From assembly GCA_963664285.2 (NCBI GenBank), contig CAXXNX010000040.1, positions 248,001-312,000 on the forward strand: a DNA stretch of 64,000 nt, given 5' to 3'. Of the stretch, positions 1 through 10,361 are shown in pieces. How positions within the stretch are numbered: the first letter of the stretch is position 1; each line of letters starts with the position of its first letter. The stretch comes from JAJCYL01 sp963664285. GTDB lineage: Bacteria; Bacteroidota; Bacteroidia; Cytophagales; Cyclobacteriaceae. The notes beneath the pieces are model-generated. The model made no database searches. It had not been told where the DNA came from and saw nothing but the letters and a program-made list of their open reading frames with translations. The position numbers and the translations under genes were made by a program.

Positions 1-112
1 CATTGTGAACCATCGTGTTTCATTATGTTCCACCTGGAACACAATAGCTTTTCATAATCTCCTCATTATTAGTAGCTTAACAATTGGTACGAAGGTTGCA
101 ACTGGGTGTGGG

Positions 113-223
113 TTTAAAAAGTTACCGTCATTCTGAACGAAATGAAATGGAGTGATGAATCCCGTTAATAAAACCTCTTTACGAGATTCTTCACTCAGCT
201 CAGAATGACGGTAACTTTTTAAA
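113..223. repeat. Long palindromic intergenic repeat (REP/MITE-like)
   Basis: The two 24-nt ends (113-136 and 200-223) are perfect inverted repeats containing GTTACCGTCATTCTGA and its complement, separated by about 63 nt. This is the kind of hairpin often dispersed between Bacteroidota genes. A smaller perfect 7-bp hairpin (TGTTCCA-CC-TGGAACA) lies at 26-41. Otherwise bases 1-330 hold no supported gene. Confidence 0.75.
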
Positions 224-330
224 ATCATGCTTAGAAGCTACTCCCTCATCGCCATCAGAAACTTCATGAGAAACAACGGAGAACAAGCCGAAACCACAAT
301 GATTTTATAGTTATCTTAACGGGCATTGTA

Positions 331-1344
331 TCACAATGCTATATAAACATGAGTGACCCACTTCGCCGTATCAGGCTCCTGTCCCGGACCACTTACGTAC
401 ACTTCCCAGGAAGAATTAAAGGCGCCATACTCCATATCTTTCATATAGGCCGTCAACGCGTCATAGGTGGTTTTCAGGTCTTGGTAACTTCCCATATGAA
501 CCGCTTTAACCGCTTTTCCTGTATGTGTTTTTGCTACTTTTAAATCTCTGTCTTTCAATGTAGTTGCTTCAGCTACAGGAATGCCGCACTCCATATCAAA
601 ACCAACTCCTTCTTCAAAATTAGAATAGTAAGCCAATGGAGTTCCTGCCGGTTCTATTCCGTTTTTCTCCATGTAGCCCATTATCTGACCATAGGTAGCC
701 CCTATTTTCTCAGATACTGCCTCCATATCCTCCCATTTTACATATTGACTTGAGCCGATATATGTTTGAGCAGTAACATCCTCTTCTGAGATTTCCACCC
801 CATATTTAGGCTTAGCTTCTGCTACTTTTTTCAAATTTGAAAGGCCGGTTTCATAAAATGGTCCTAACATGCCATCCATGAAAAGGCCAAAGAACTTACC
901 TATTATGTTACCTCCCATATCAGCATCGTAACCCCAGAGAACGTTGGTTTGATCTCCGTCTGGTTCTAAAATAATAGATGCTTTGAAGTCTCCCTCAAAT
1001 CCGCCAAACTCCAATTGGTTAGTAACCTTCTCATTTTCTATGCTTTCAATTATCCATTGTGCGCCGTCACCCACGTCAGGATGCTCACTGGTCCAACTCA
1101 TTTTGGCACCAACACCAGAGTCAGGGCCTTCATAGACATATTCAGTGTTGGGGTCAATACCGGACCACGGAGACCAGTTGTTAAAATTCCCGGTGACATT
1201 CACCTCCTCAAAAATCGCCTTAGGAGATGCTTTGATAACAATGGACCGTTCAACATGGGCCGTATTAGGCAGGAGCAATCCAACGATTAGAAATAGTGCA
1301 GCAGCAACAATAACAATGATGCCGAAGATCTTTAAGATTTTCAT
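331..1344 (-). CDS. SRPBCC-family protein with C-terminal GyrI-like effector-binding domain
   Basis: This 337-aa protein starts with one hydrophobic segment (about residues 7-27, ending LLLPN). An SRPBCC/polyketide-cyclase-like domain follows (about 30-175; 'NVTGNFNNWSPW' and 'GYDADMGGN' are typical of the family). The C-terminal 160 residues resemble the AraC effector-binding/GyrI-like small-molecule domain ('GIPVAEAT', 'HMGSYQDL'). This two-domain layout is common in Bacteroidota. The N-terminal segment suggests a membrane-anchored protein with its domains outside the cytoplasm. The ligand cannot be deduced. The gene is intact and stands alone beside an intergenic palindrome. The fold assignment is strong and the role is unknown. 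Confidence 0.85.
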   Translation of the reverse strand: MKILKIFGIIVIVAAALFLIVGLLLPNTAHVERSIVIKASPKAIFEEVNVTGNFNNWSPWSGIDPNTEYVYEGPDSGVGAKMSWTSEHPDVGDGAQWIIESIENEKVTNQLEFGGFEGDFKASIILEPDGDQTNVLWGYDADMGGNIIGKFFGLFMDGMLGPFYETGLSNLKKVAEAKPKYGVEISEEDVTAQTYIGSSQYVKWEDMEAVSEKIGATYGQIMGYMEKNGIEPAGTPLAYYSNFEEGVGFDMECGIPVAEATTLKDRDLKVAKTHTGKAVKAVHMGSYQDLKTTYDALTAYMKDMEYGAFNSSWEVYVSGPGQEPDTAKWVTHVYIAL

Positions 1345-1507
1345 ATTGGTTAAAGTTTAGTTGAAACTAAATATAAATGTAAGTAAATCTGCTTAAATGG
1401 GTTAAGTGTTAAAGGCACCTCTAAAGATGGTTAATGGCGAATGTTGTCCGGTTATCGCTTCCGGGGATTATTGGTAATTTCGCCATTAAATTAATTGCCC
1501 CGGGAAC

Positions 1508-1588
1508 ATGAATAAAACACTCAAATGGATTATCGTCTTTGGAGTAATCTTCCTCCTCACCCAGGATTATCTCTTTTTGAGTTGGGAG
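1508..1588 (+). pseudogene. N-terminal stub of a DUF3311-like small membrane protein
   Basis: The ATG at 1508 opens a hydrophobic reading frame (MNKTLKWIIVFGVIFLLTQD, then YLFLSWE). It resembles the start of short two-helix membrane proteins of Bacteroidota. After the Trp-Glu the frame runs into the IS110 remnant and soon stops, so the second half of the gene is missing. The family match is from memory and tentative. Confidence 0.4.
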
Positions 1589-1952
1589 GCAGATTGTAGC
1601 TGTCAACACCCTGGTAGTCACTAACGAGTTTAAACAGATCACTGACCCAAAAAAGATGGCCTGTCATTGCGGAGTAGCCCCTTTCAAGTACGATTCAGGA
1701 AAAACAATTCGCAGCAGGGCCAGGGTATCACACAGGGCAGACAAGTCTATGAAGGTGTTACTACATTTAGCTGCTATGTCAGCCATCTCCAGTAAAGGAG
1801 AATTAAGAGATTATTACCTGAGAAAAGTACAGGAAGGTAAGAATAAAATGGGAATAATCAATGCAGTAAGAAATAAAATTATTCACAGAATTTTTGCCTG
1901 CGTTAGAGAAAATCGAAAATATGAAAAAATTTATACCCATGCCCTTGTTTAA
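1581..1952 (+). pseudogene. IS110-family transposase, C-terminal remnant
   Basis: The reading frame is open before the first ATG (1656) and reads AVNTLVVTNEFKQITDPKKM, then ACHCGVAPFKYDSGKT. This is the Transposase_20 (IS116/IS110/IS902) signature, with the usual Ser/Arg-rich stretch and 'ADKSMKVLLHLAAMSA'. The C-terminus looks complete. The N-terminal DEDD RuvC-like catalytic domain is absent, so this is an inactive 3' remnant. It abuts the truncated DUF3311-like stub. Confidence 0.85.
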
Positions 1953-1996
1953 TCCTTAGAAATCGGTAGCGGGCTCAAATTAAAAAGGAATAAATA

Positions 1997-2913
1997 ATGA
2001 TGACACCCAAAAATTACCAGATTGTTTTTAGTGTATTACTCCTGCTTATGACAGTCAGATACCAGGCAAGTGGTCAGGATCTCCCTTTGGACAAGAAAAT
2101 AGACATTGCTTTAAACAATGTTACAATTGAACAGGCTATTCGAAAAATTGAAGAGCTTACCGAAACGACATTTAGCTATTCAGTTAATACATTCCCAAGA
2201 GAGAAAAAAATTGACCTGGTAGTAAAGTCAAAAACGGCCAGAGAGGTTTTGATCGAAATTTTGAAAAATACCAGGCTACAATTCGTCGAAAGAAATGAAA
2301 ATATCATAATTTAATTAACAGAAAAAAGCCCAAAAAAGGGTCCCCGGGAAATAGATATACTATTAGCGGTTATGTAAAGGAAAAAACTACTGGTGAATTC
2401 CTTATTGGCTGCAATATTTATCTCAAAGACAATTTGCTTGGTACAACTACTAATGCATATGGCTTTTTTTCTATGACGATCTCTGAAGACGATTACACTT
2501 TGGTGATCTCCTTTTTAGGCTACAAACAAATAGAAAGGGAGGTCATATTAGATCAGGATATAAGATTGAATTTTGAGCTGGAAGAACAGGTATTTGTCAC
2601 CGATGAAGTGGTTATAACAGCTGAGAGAGAGGATGAAAATGTAATCAGTACTGAGACAGGTACAATTAACCTCAAGGTCAAAGACATTCAAGCGTTGCCA
2701 TCATTTTTGGGAGAGGTGGACGTGTTGAAAACTATCCAATTACTTCCCGGAGTGCAATCCGCAGGCGACGGCAACGCGGGCTTTTTTGTAAGGGGCGGAA
2801 GTGCAGATCAAAACCTAATTTTACTGGATGAAGCTATCATTTACAACGCCTCACACCTGTTCGGATTCTTCTCTGTTTTCAATTCAGAGGCTTTAAAAGA
2901 CGTTAACCTAATT
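1997..2913 (+). pseudogene. SusC-like TonB-dependent receptor, N-terminal part (STN, CarboxypepD_reg, plug)
   Basis: Residues 1-27 form a signal peptide ending 'YQASGQ'. An STN domain follows ('IALNNVTIEQAIRKIEELTE') and ends at a stop at 2312-2314. The next domains are in another frame from about 2352: a carboxypeptidase-regulatory-like domain ('ISGYVKEKTTGEFLIG', 'FFSMTISEDDYTLVISFLGY') and the start of the TonB plug ('LLPGVQSAGDGNAGFFVRGG', 'NLILLDEA'). So the gene carries a frameshift/stop after the STN domain, and is then cut at 'LKDVNLI' by a MITE and an ISNCY element. It continues at 5112 and, inverted, at 21977. With the DUF4249 gene it formed an outer-membrane uptake pair. Confidence 0.9.
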
Positions 2914-3077
2914 AGTGTCTCTAAGAAAACAGCCCTTTTTTTATAAAATGAATTATTATGGATGAGATTTTCATTTTCTTTCTATGAGTTAATACCTGAG
3001 TATCAATCGATTAGAAAAAATGGAAAGATCGACCATAAGAATAATTTTTAATTTAGGTGTGTTTTCTTAGAGACACT
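2914..3077. mobile_element. 164-bp MITE with ISNCY-type ends
   Basis: Both ends carry AGTGTCTCTAAGAAAACA in inverted orientation, the same as the left end of the adjacent 2026-bp IS. The interior is AT-rich and has no coding capacity. AATT precedes it (2910-2913) and follows it (3078-3081), consistent with a 4-bp target duplication. It was probably mobilised by the ISNCY transposase. Confidence 0.8.
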
Positions 3078-3081
3078 AATT

Positions 3082-5107
3082 AGTGTCTCTAAGAAAACAG
3101 CGAGTTTTAGGTCGTATTAAAATATTGCTTAAAATGGAACAATGAAAAAATCACTCACCTTGCTGACTAATAAAGGGTGACTTTGCTTTTATTCATTGTT
3201 TTTGATGGTTTTTGATAAAAATAGCCGGGTTTTAGCCTGGCCAGGACGCACTTCTGCCAGTGCCTAATCCTTATTAAACAGCTAAAAGGTGATTAAGCTG
3301 CTTGTTTCTGGCAATTGGCTTGCTGCTGGGCGGCCAGACGGTCAGCCTGGAGTTTACGCCCGATCTTGTGAAGGTTGTAGGCAGTAATGGCCAACCCGAT
3401 GTAGCTATTAAAAGTTTTGCGGGTACGGTTCGGGCATCGGTCCAATCCCCGGTGTTCCAGCTCATTAATGTTGGATTCGATAGCAGAATGCTTGTTTTTC
3501 AACCTTTTGAAGGCTGGCGCTGATTCGATGGCTTTTTCTTCTTTGTTTAACCTACCCTTTTTAGGCATGATCACTTCTGGGATGAAGGTTTGCAGAGTTG
3601 CTTTATCCTCTTTATCGGAAAACCCCTTGTCGGTGCTCAGGCTTTGGATGGGGTATTTCTCAGCGATACGCCGGGCAATTGATAGGGTAAGTTGGTTGTC
3701 GGTTTGTTTTTCAGCTATTTGCCAGTCTATGAGTAAATGGTATTGATCCGAAGTGATGGCCAGATTCTTACCGATCTCCACATTGGGGTGCAGTTTGCCT
3801 TTTTTGATCATTTCGGCATAAGGTTGAAAGATGGAAAAGACTTTTTCGGCATGGGGAATGGTCTCTGCTCTGATCAACCGCCTGTCGAGCAACTCGATGT
3901 GCTTTTCCAACATCTCAAGATAATAGGTCAATGCCATCAGGGCTGCGAACTCCTCGATAGAGTTTCCCTGATATTTTTCCAACATTTGGCCCACTTTCTT
4001 GCTCAAAGCACGGGCTTTAGTCAGATAGGAAGTGGCAGCCTGCTCTACCCGCTCCTCTTTGTTTTTTCCTCCTGAGCCGGTGGTCCTGCCCACGCTGCGC
4101 ATCAGCCTTTTGAGGGATCTGCGCCAATCCCCGGACTTACGCCAGCCAGTAAAATACCTTTTTGAGACCAATAAATCAGCTACATCTATACACTTTCTGG
4201 CACTGTCCCATAGCAGGTTGTAGCCGGTAGGAAAGTGGGTGTCGGTTTCTACCACGAAACTATCGGTCTTGCAACGCAAGGCAACTTCCTCCCCTCCGGT
4301 TTTTCCTTTTTTTTTTAAACACCTGGTGACCTGCTGCTACGATTACATCATTGATGCCGATGAGCAGTTCATCGTCCAGCAAGGTCACATTGTCATAAAT
4401 GTTCTGGTACTTATACTGTTTGCCCACAGAGTAGTCGGTAGGTAGCACCCCCATAATGCCCCGTACCAACGTGTCGTAATTGGAGATATGGTGTAACTCA
4501 TCGTAAGAGATGTTCATGCACAGGCGCACCTGGGCCAATACGAAGACCTCCCACAGACTCATACCCTCACGGCCCGTCTTTTTCTTTCCCTCAATGAGTT
4601 TGGAAGAAAGTAATTCAAAAATACGCTGGTTCCATTCAGGTTGGACATAGATATATTGAAGGGCGGCTGCCAGGGCAGCTAAGTGGCTTTTAGTTTTCAC
4701 CGGAGCCTCTACTTGCTCGATGGGTGTGCATCTCAGGGTAAGTTGGGGCTGGAAGGATTTCCTCATGGTTTGTATTTATATCGGTTATATGCAATATAAT
4801 GATTAATCCTGATAAACCAACCGAAAAAATCGTTTCTTTTCTACACTGAATGAACAAAAAAAGGACAGGGATTTTACTCCCCGACAGACCAAAAAGCCTG
4901 CGAATCTCAAAGTGAATTCTTTGGGGTTTTTGAATGGAAAACCTTCAAATGGCCAATTAACAGGCTACAACGCAACTGTTCTTGATAATATTTGTGAATT
5001 TGATAATTCTACTGAATCAGATTCGAGAATAATTCAGCGCTGATTTGATGGAAAAAATACGAATATGATGGATAATCAGCATATTAGCCTGTTTTCATAC
5101 AGACACT
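3082..5107 (-). mobile_element. ISNCY-type insertion sequence, copy 1 (2026 bp)
   Basis: The ends are AGTGTCTCTAAGAAAACAG and, on the complement of the right end, AGTGTCTGTATGAAAACAG. AATT flanks both sides (3078-3081 and 5108-5111). Removing this IS, the MITE and the extra AATT copies restores the receptor frame across the site ('DVNLIKGGMPANYGG'). The element has the same length as copy 2. Confidence 0.9.
3293..4766 (-). pseudogene. ISNCY-family transposase, split by an A10 tract
   Basis: The first frame (168 aa, from 4766) holds the N-terminal region of ISNCY transposases ('MSLWEVFVLAQVRLCMNISY', 'YDNVTLLDDELLIGINDVIV'). The second frame (to 3293) holds the catalytic part ('CKTDSFVVETDTHFPT', 'LSTDKGFSDKE'). 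They are separated by a run of ten A on the coding strand after 'HQVF'. The third copy, at 62.7-64 kb, has nine A and reads straight through; joined, the protein would be about 490 aa. The split is therefore either a one-base inactivation or a site of transcriptional slippage. Confidence 0.8.
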
Positions 5108-5111
5108 AATT

Positions 5112-5655
5112 AAGGGTGGCATGCCGGCGAACTATGGTGGGCGACTTGCTTCGGTTCTAGACATTTCGATGAAAGAAGGGAATAATCAGCATTTTCAAGC
5201 TGAAGGTGGTTTGGGTCTGATTTCTTCCAGGATTACCCTTCAGGGCCCCATTAAAAAAGACACCAGCTCCTTTATTCTATCAGCCAGGCGAACCTATGCA
5301 GACCTGATCATTGATCGATTCATTTCAGAAGACAGGAGAGGTTCCGGTTATTATTTCTACGATCTTAATGCCAAATTCAACTATCGATTTTCCGATAGGG
5401 ACCATCTCTATCTCAGTGGATATTTCGGCAAAGATGTATTCAATTTCCGAGACAATGAAGCCGAATTCGATGTTGACATTCCATGGGGTAATGCCACCAC
5501 CTCCCTGAGATGGAATCATTTATTCAACGACAAGCTTTTCATGAACTCATCCCTCATTTTAAGTAATTATGATTTCGAATTTAGTTCGGATCAAAGCGGT
5601 TTTGCCTTAGGACTCCTCTCCGGTATTAGAGACTGGAATATCAAATCTGATCTAA
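5112..5655 (+). pseudogene. TonB-dependent receptor, middle part (plug end and first beta-barrel strands)
   Basis: This continues the 1997-2913 gene after the ISNCY insertion. It begins 'GGMPANYGGRLASVLDISMK', the conserved plug-to-barrel junction, and runs through alternating beta-strand sequence ('FILSARRTYADLIIDRF', 'HLYLSGYFGKDVFNF'). It ends at 'DWNIKSD', where IS1380 copy 1 is inserted at CTAA (5652-5655). The rest of the barrel lies inverted about 16 kb away (21977 to 20787) and joins in frame. Confidence 0.9.
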
Positions 5656-7276
5656 CCCGCATTATTCATAGGCCACCAATTTTGGGATTAATAATGGGTT
5701 GCTAACTATTTTTGATTGGAGTGTATGTATTAATTTGAAGATCAACCAGGTTTCTGGATTTCAAAGGACATTAGAGCGTTTTTTTGTTAGAATTTTTCAA
5801 TTTTCAGTCAAAGCTCTATTGTGTTCTTATGGAAGAACATTTTTTTGATTAAACCAAACTGTTTAACTGATCGGTCAGTTCACCGTAAGCAAATCGCCCA
5901 GCAGGTATTGATATCTAAAGGCTCTTGAGAATTGTATTGTCAATGATCTTTTCCTTTCTTTCAGGCACGCCCCAACCTTCATCAGGTAAAGCCGGATATT
6001 GTCCACTTGCCATCGTTTAGCAAAGTGGTGTTTTGTTTTGGCAATTAATAATTTAATCTGCCGGAACATTTCATAACAGAGGGTAGCGATGATTAAACGC
6101 ATGAAATTGGCCCAGTAGCGATGACAGGAAAGCCGGTCGGAATAAGTCATGTTTTTGAGTTCCTTTATTCGATTTTCACTGGCATCACCTCGCTTGACAT
6201 AAAAATCAAAGTAAATCTGTTGAGCGGTCATCGCTTCAAAGTTGCTCACAAAGTAACGGACATTCATTCCTTTTCCGGTAGACTCCACTTTGGCGTACAG
6301 CTTTTCAGAACGATCCCAGCTTTTGGCCTGGTAAGTAAACGGGCCAACAAACTCTTGATGTTTGATGATTTTTGAAGCATATTCCTTTTTTACTTCAATG
6401 ATAGTCTGTTTGGTAAAAGTCTTTAAAACTTCATTACTACTAATACCTAAACAAAATTGAAGGTCAAACTGCTTAGCTATCCGATAAAAAGATGCTCCTG
6501 AAAAGCCACTATCCGCTCGAATAAGGATCTTTACTGAGGGCAGTTTTTTTCTGATTTTAATGACAATCCTTTTCAATAAGGCCACAAACCATTTGTTGGA
6601 GTGACAATTGCCCGGACGTAGTACTGGTAAAATGACCTGACCGGTGTTCCCGTCCTTAAAGAACAACTCATGGTACATAGTCTGTCCATAATAGCCATTA
6701 TACAAACTGAGTTGTTGGGATCCATGAGTAGGGTCATCGGTACCATCTACATCAATGATGATTTGACCAGTCTTCTCTTTCAACTCCTCTACATAACGGT
6801 CTACAAACCATTGACTCATCTGGTAGATCAGACTCCGATCGGCCTTGTTTTCAAATCGACTTAAAGTAGGCTGGGAACATAATCCGCTATCTAGTACTTT
6901 ACGGATCACCGGATCCTCTCGGAGTTTTTGTTCGTCATTGCAATCCTGATAGCCCTGCATCATTAAAAACACCCGTTGGCGAAGCATTTCTTCATAAGTG
7001 TATTCGATAAAAAAGGGGTTTCGATAGTCAGGAATCAGTGCGGCGAAGCTTTTTAATAGACCAGTCTTTCTCTCTACTTTTTCACTTAACAATATCGCTC
7101 CGTCTGAGCTAATCGCTGATGCTGAAAAATCAAATTTAAAAGCTTGTTTTCCTCGATAAAATACGGTATCTTTTTCCTTATATTCAGGCATAAATTAATT
7201 GCTTATTTTGTTGTCTAACTATCTCAATATAAGCAATTTATGCCTGTTTTTTATTGTCTACTATGAATTTTTCGGG
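5656..7276 (-). mobile_element. IS1380-family element, copy 1 (1621 bp)
   Basis: The ends are CCCGCATTATTCATAGG and, on the complement, CCCGAAAAATTCATAG. The left flank is CTAA and the right flank TTAA. This mismatch, and its mirror image at copy 4, marks it as a recombination product and not a clean insertion. The interior is nearly identical to the other five copies. Confidence 0.93.
5875..7191 (-). CDS. IS1380-family transposase (copy 1)
   Basis: The 438-aa DDE transposase has its first catalytic Asp in 'IIDVDGTDDPTHG' (residues 145-157), the second in 'RADSGF' (D227) and the Glu in 'KRGDASEN' (E339). This motif order is diagnostic of IS1380. An Arg/Lys-rich C-terminal region ends 'LLGDLLTVN'. 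The frame is intact and presumably active. The start codon lies inside the arm of a long inverted repeat (see the entry at 11548). The element sits at the left breakpoint of the inversion. Confidence 0.95.
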   Translation of the reverse strand: MPEYKEKDTVFYRGKQAFKFDFSASAISSDGAILLSEKVERKTGLLKSFAALIPDYRNPFFIEYTYEEMLRQRVFLMMQGYQDCNDEQKLREDPVIRKVLDSGLCSQPTLSRFENKADRSLIYQMSQWFVDRYVEELKEKTGQIIIDVDGTDDPTHGSQQLSLYNGYYGQTMYHELFFKDGNTGQVILPVLRPGNCHSNKWFVALLKRIVIKIRKKLPSVKILIRADSGFSGASFYRIAKQFDLQFCLGISSNEVLKTFTKQTIIEVKKEYASKIIKHQEFVGPFTYQAKSWDRSEKLYAKVESTGKGMNVRYFVSNFEAMTAQQIYFDFYVKRGDASENRIKELKNMTYSDRLSCHRYWANFMRLIIATLCYEMFRQIKLLIAKTKHHFAKRWQVDNIRLYLMKVGACLKERKRSLTIQFSRAFRYQYLLGDLLTVN

Positions 7277-7280
7277 TTAA

Positions 7281-8343
7281 GGGCTTTTTCACCTTCAAAA
7301 GCCTGAACAGTGCAATCTTTGGATTGCAAAATGTCAAAAAACTACACACATCTCAGTATTGATCAAAGGTATCAAATTGAAGCATTATTGAAAACAGGAG
7401 CTACTCAAAAGGAGATTGCCTGTATCGTTCATTTTCACCCATCTACGATCTCACGTGAGCTTAAGCGAAATGTGGGTTCAAGAGGTAGGGGAGCTGGTGT
7501 CTATCGAACAGCAAATGCACAAAGGAGGACCAATCTTCGTCATCAAGAAAAGCCAAAAAGAGTGATTTTCACCAAACCCATGAAAGACTGGATAGTTAAC
7601 CGGCTCCAAGAAGATAGATGGAGTCCTGAATTGATCAGCCATCAGGGAAAGAAAACGAGAGAATGTCCACTTAGCCATGAATGGATTTACCAATGGATAT
7701 GGGAATGTAAGCACACCAACCACCAGGAGAACCAAGAATACAAACAACTATACACATATCTAAAACATGGCAAACGAAGGCGCAAACGAGGAAACAGAAA
7801 AGATCGTAGAGGTATTATCCCGAATAGGGTATCAATTGAACAGCGACCCCAGATCATTAACAAAAGGGAACGATTGGGAGATATAGAAGTCGATTTAATG
7901 ATGGGTAAAAACCACAAAGGCTCTTTGTTGGTGATGACAGACCGAGCAAGTCTTTTTACCAGAATCAGAAAGATGCACAGTAAAAATGCCGATCAAATGG
8001 CCGAAGCTATTGTGGAGGAACTCTCTCAGGATAAACACAAACTGGAAACACTCACTTTTGATAATGATATGGCATTTTCTAAACATGAGTTGATTGCTCA
8101 ATCCCTTGATGTGGATGCCTATTTCACTCGTCCCTATACTAGTCAGGATAAAGGGACAGTTGAAAATAGGATTGGGGTAATCAGAAGGTTTTATCCTAAG
8201 AAAACAGATATTAGATTTGTTACAGAGGAGCAAATCAAAGTTGTTGAAAACAAAATCAATGAACGCCCTGTTAGAAAATTTAATTACCTAAACGCAAAGC
8301 AAGTGCTACAAAGGAAAATTGCACTTATTACTTGAACTTACAA
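7281..8343 (+). mobile_element. IS30-family element, copy A (left end missing)
   Basis: Compared with the 1109-bp copy at 32205-33313, this copy lacks its outermost ~45 bp on the left. IS1380 copy 1 joins exactly at the TTAA found inside the intact copy's left end (…AGCTTTTAAGGGC…). The right end, CTTACAA, interrupts the ABC permease gene. Confidence 0.88.
7331..8335 (+). CDS. IS30-family transposase (copy A)
   Basis: This is a complete IS30 transposase. The N-terminal helix-turn-helix ('MSKNYTHLSIDQRYQIEALL', 'IVHFHPSTISRELKRN') is followed by a DDE integrase core with Asp in 'GDIEVDLMMG', Asp in 'TFDNDMAF' and Glu in 'GTVENRIGVIRRF'. It ends 'VLQRKIALIT', the usual IS30-like C-terminus. 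An upstream in-frame GTG at 7310 is possible, but the ATG at 7331 fits the family better. The protein looks functional, but the element has lost its left terminal repeat and is probably immobile on its own. Confidence 0.92.
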   Translation: MSKNYTHLSIDQRYQIEALLKTGATQKEIACIVHFHPSTISRELKRNVGSRGRGAGVYRTANAQRRTNLRHQEKPKRVIFTKPMKDWIVNRLQEDRWSPELISHQGKKTRECPLSHEWIYQWIWECKHTNHQENQEYKQLYTYLKHGKRRRKRGNRKDRRGIIPNRVSIEQRPQIINKRERLGDIEVDLMMGKNHKGSLLVMTDRASLFTRIRKMHSKNADQMAEAIVEELSQDKHKLETLTFDNDMAFSKHELIAQSLDVDAYFTRPYTSQDKGTVENRIGVIRRFYPKKTDIRFVTEEQIKVVENKINERPVRKFNYLNAKQVLQRKIALIT

Positions 8344-10106
8344 AATTCTTAATACCCATGCCATCAAATTTGGTCCCAAGTGGATTGGCCAACCCAAGAT
8401 GTTTTACAGCAGCCTCATTCATTAAAATACTTTCAGTCTCGTCAGTAGCAAAATCTTTATTAAGCGGTCTTCCATCTACAAGTTCTATGTCTAAGGCCTC
8501 CAAATAGTCGTAATCTACCGCCACTATTTCTATCAATTGCTCGGTGTTTGTTGGCGCTCCTTCTTGAATCACTCTCCAGGAATTTAATCTGGATGGTGGG
8601 ACATGTGAGGCTGCAGAAACTAACTCAACATTCGCATTACTAAGGAATTGAGACTTCAGTATATCGACCCGTTCTTTCGCCGATTTACTATATAGAGGCA
8701 CTACCAATATTTGCTTTCCTTTAAATCCCAGATCCTTATTCTTTAGAAACTGCAATTGCTGGTATACCACCACTGTACCAATGATTAAAACAATTGAAAT
8801 TGTAAATTGAAATATTACTAATACTCTCCTCAATACAGATGCTGATTTCTGGTCACCGACACTTTTCCCTTTTAACACCAGAATCGGTTTAAATGCTGAC
8901 AACATAAAGGCTGGAAAACTACCCGCAGTAAATCCTACAAAAATCACTACACCAAGTAATCCGATCCATGAAATATCATTTTCAATAAGATTAAGCGTCA
9001 GGGATTTTCCAGTAAATTCATTAAAGCCAGGCAGAACTATAAACACTAATACAATAGCCGTAACAGTACCAATCAGTGTGATAAAAATTGACTCTCCTAA
9101 AAACTGAAAAACAAGATGTTTCTTTCTTGCACCAACTACCTTTCTGATCCCCACCTCTTTGGCTCTCCAGGCAGATCGAGCTGTAGCAAGATTAATAAAA
9201 TTAAAACAGGCAATGAGTAATACCAATATGGCGACCACCATAAAGACCCATACAAACGTGATATTACTGTTCTGTTCAATTTCACCCTCAAGGTTAGAAT
9301 ACAGGTGAATATCCTCAAGTGGCTGAAGATGGATACTTACTTCAATTGCTTCAACAACGGAGGTCCATGAGTGTCCAATACGGGGACCATTTGTCGTTCA
9401 ACTTCCCGGGAGCTCGCACCTTCTTTTAACAGCAAATAGGAATATAACCATTGTCTTCCCCAATGTTCAAACATAACTGGCGGGTACCAGCCTTCAGTGC
9501 TCTTTAATGATGCTAAAAAATCGAAATGAAAATGCGAATTGACTGGTAGAGGTTCAATAACACCAGTTATTTTAAAAGACTTATTGTTATCGAGCCTTAA
9601 AACCTTTCCAATCGAATTATTCTGCTTAAAATATTTTTCAGCGATCGGTTGAGTTATCACCATACTGAAGGGACTATTAAGTGCAGTGGACTGATCACCA
9701 CTGATAAACTGAAAATCAAATACATCGAACACCGTCTCTTCACCAAAAATGAATCCTTCCTCAATAAACTCGAGATCACTTTCTTCATACGTAATCAGGG
9801 ATTTGCCTCTTGGGGCTATACGGACGGCCTTTTCTACCTGTGGTAAATTTTCAACTATTAAATCTTGCAAGGCATAATTGGAGTTTACAGACTTTGCGGT
9901 CTCCCCTCCAATAGTCATTTCTCTTGTAACTCTATAAATGCGATCTGATTTTTTGTGGAAGGTATCATAGGCAAACTTATCCTGTACATAAGTAAAATCA
10001 GAAGACAGGCGGCAATCCCGATTGCCAACCCGGTGATGTTAATGAATGAGTATAACTTCCTTTTCCAAAGGTTTCTCAGGGCAACCTTGACGTAATTTTT
10101 GAACAT
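8344..10106 (-). pseudogene. MacB/FtsX-type ABC transporter permease, N-terminal ~590 aa, frameshifted
   Basis: The gene starts 'MFKNYVKVALRNLWKRKLYS' with the first transmembrane helix, as in Bacteroidota MacB_PCD/FtsX permeases. The frame shifts near 9985 ('LLMY' then 'VQDKFAYDTFHKKSDRIYRV') and again near 9340. It then continues through the FtsX helices ('FNFINLATARSAWRAKEVGI', 'RKVVGARKKHLVFQFLGES') into the second periplasmic domain. IS30 copy A cuts it after 'FDGMGIKNF'. A matching C-terminal piece lies at 24126-24335. The two were collinear before the inversion of 7.3-22 kb, with about 130 residues since lost. Confidence 0.88.
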
Positions 10107-10361
10107 AATACAGCCTTTTTATTCTTGGACTTCAAAATGTAACGTTTAGTATCAATATAGATCAAACACCAATAAAAAGGTTGCATTAATGTTAGATTGT
10201 TATGGTATGTACTAAAGTGTTTATAAATCCGAGTAACCAAATTTTAACATCATTGGATGTAAGCCGTTAGCATTCCTGCCAGGTTTGTTTGTGGGTTTGG
10301 TTACCCCCTTCCCTTAGAACTAATTTTTAAGATTAAAATGCGGCGAGGTCTATACCCGAAT

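Noticed and set aside
1421..1642. 73-aa minus-strand frame over the DUF3311-like stub and IS110 remnant
   Set aside because: It is antisense to two recognisable coding remnants and has no family features.
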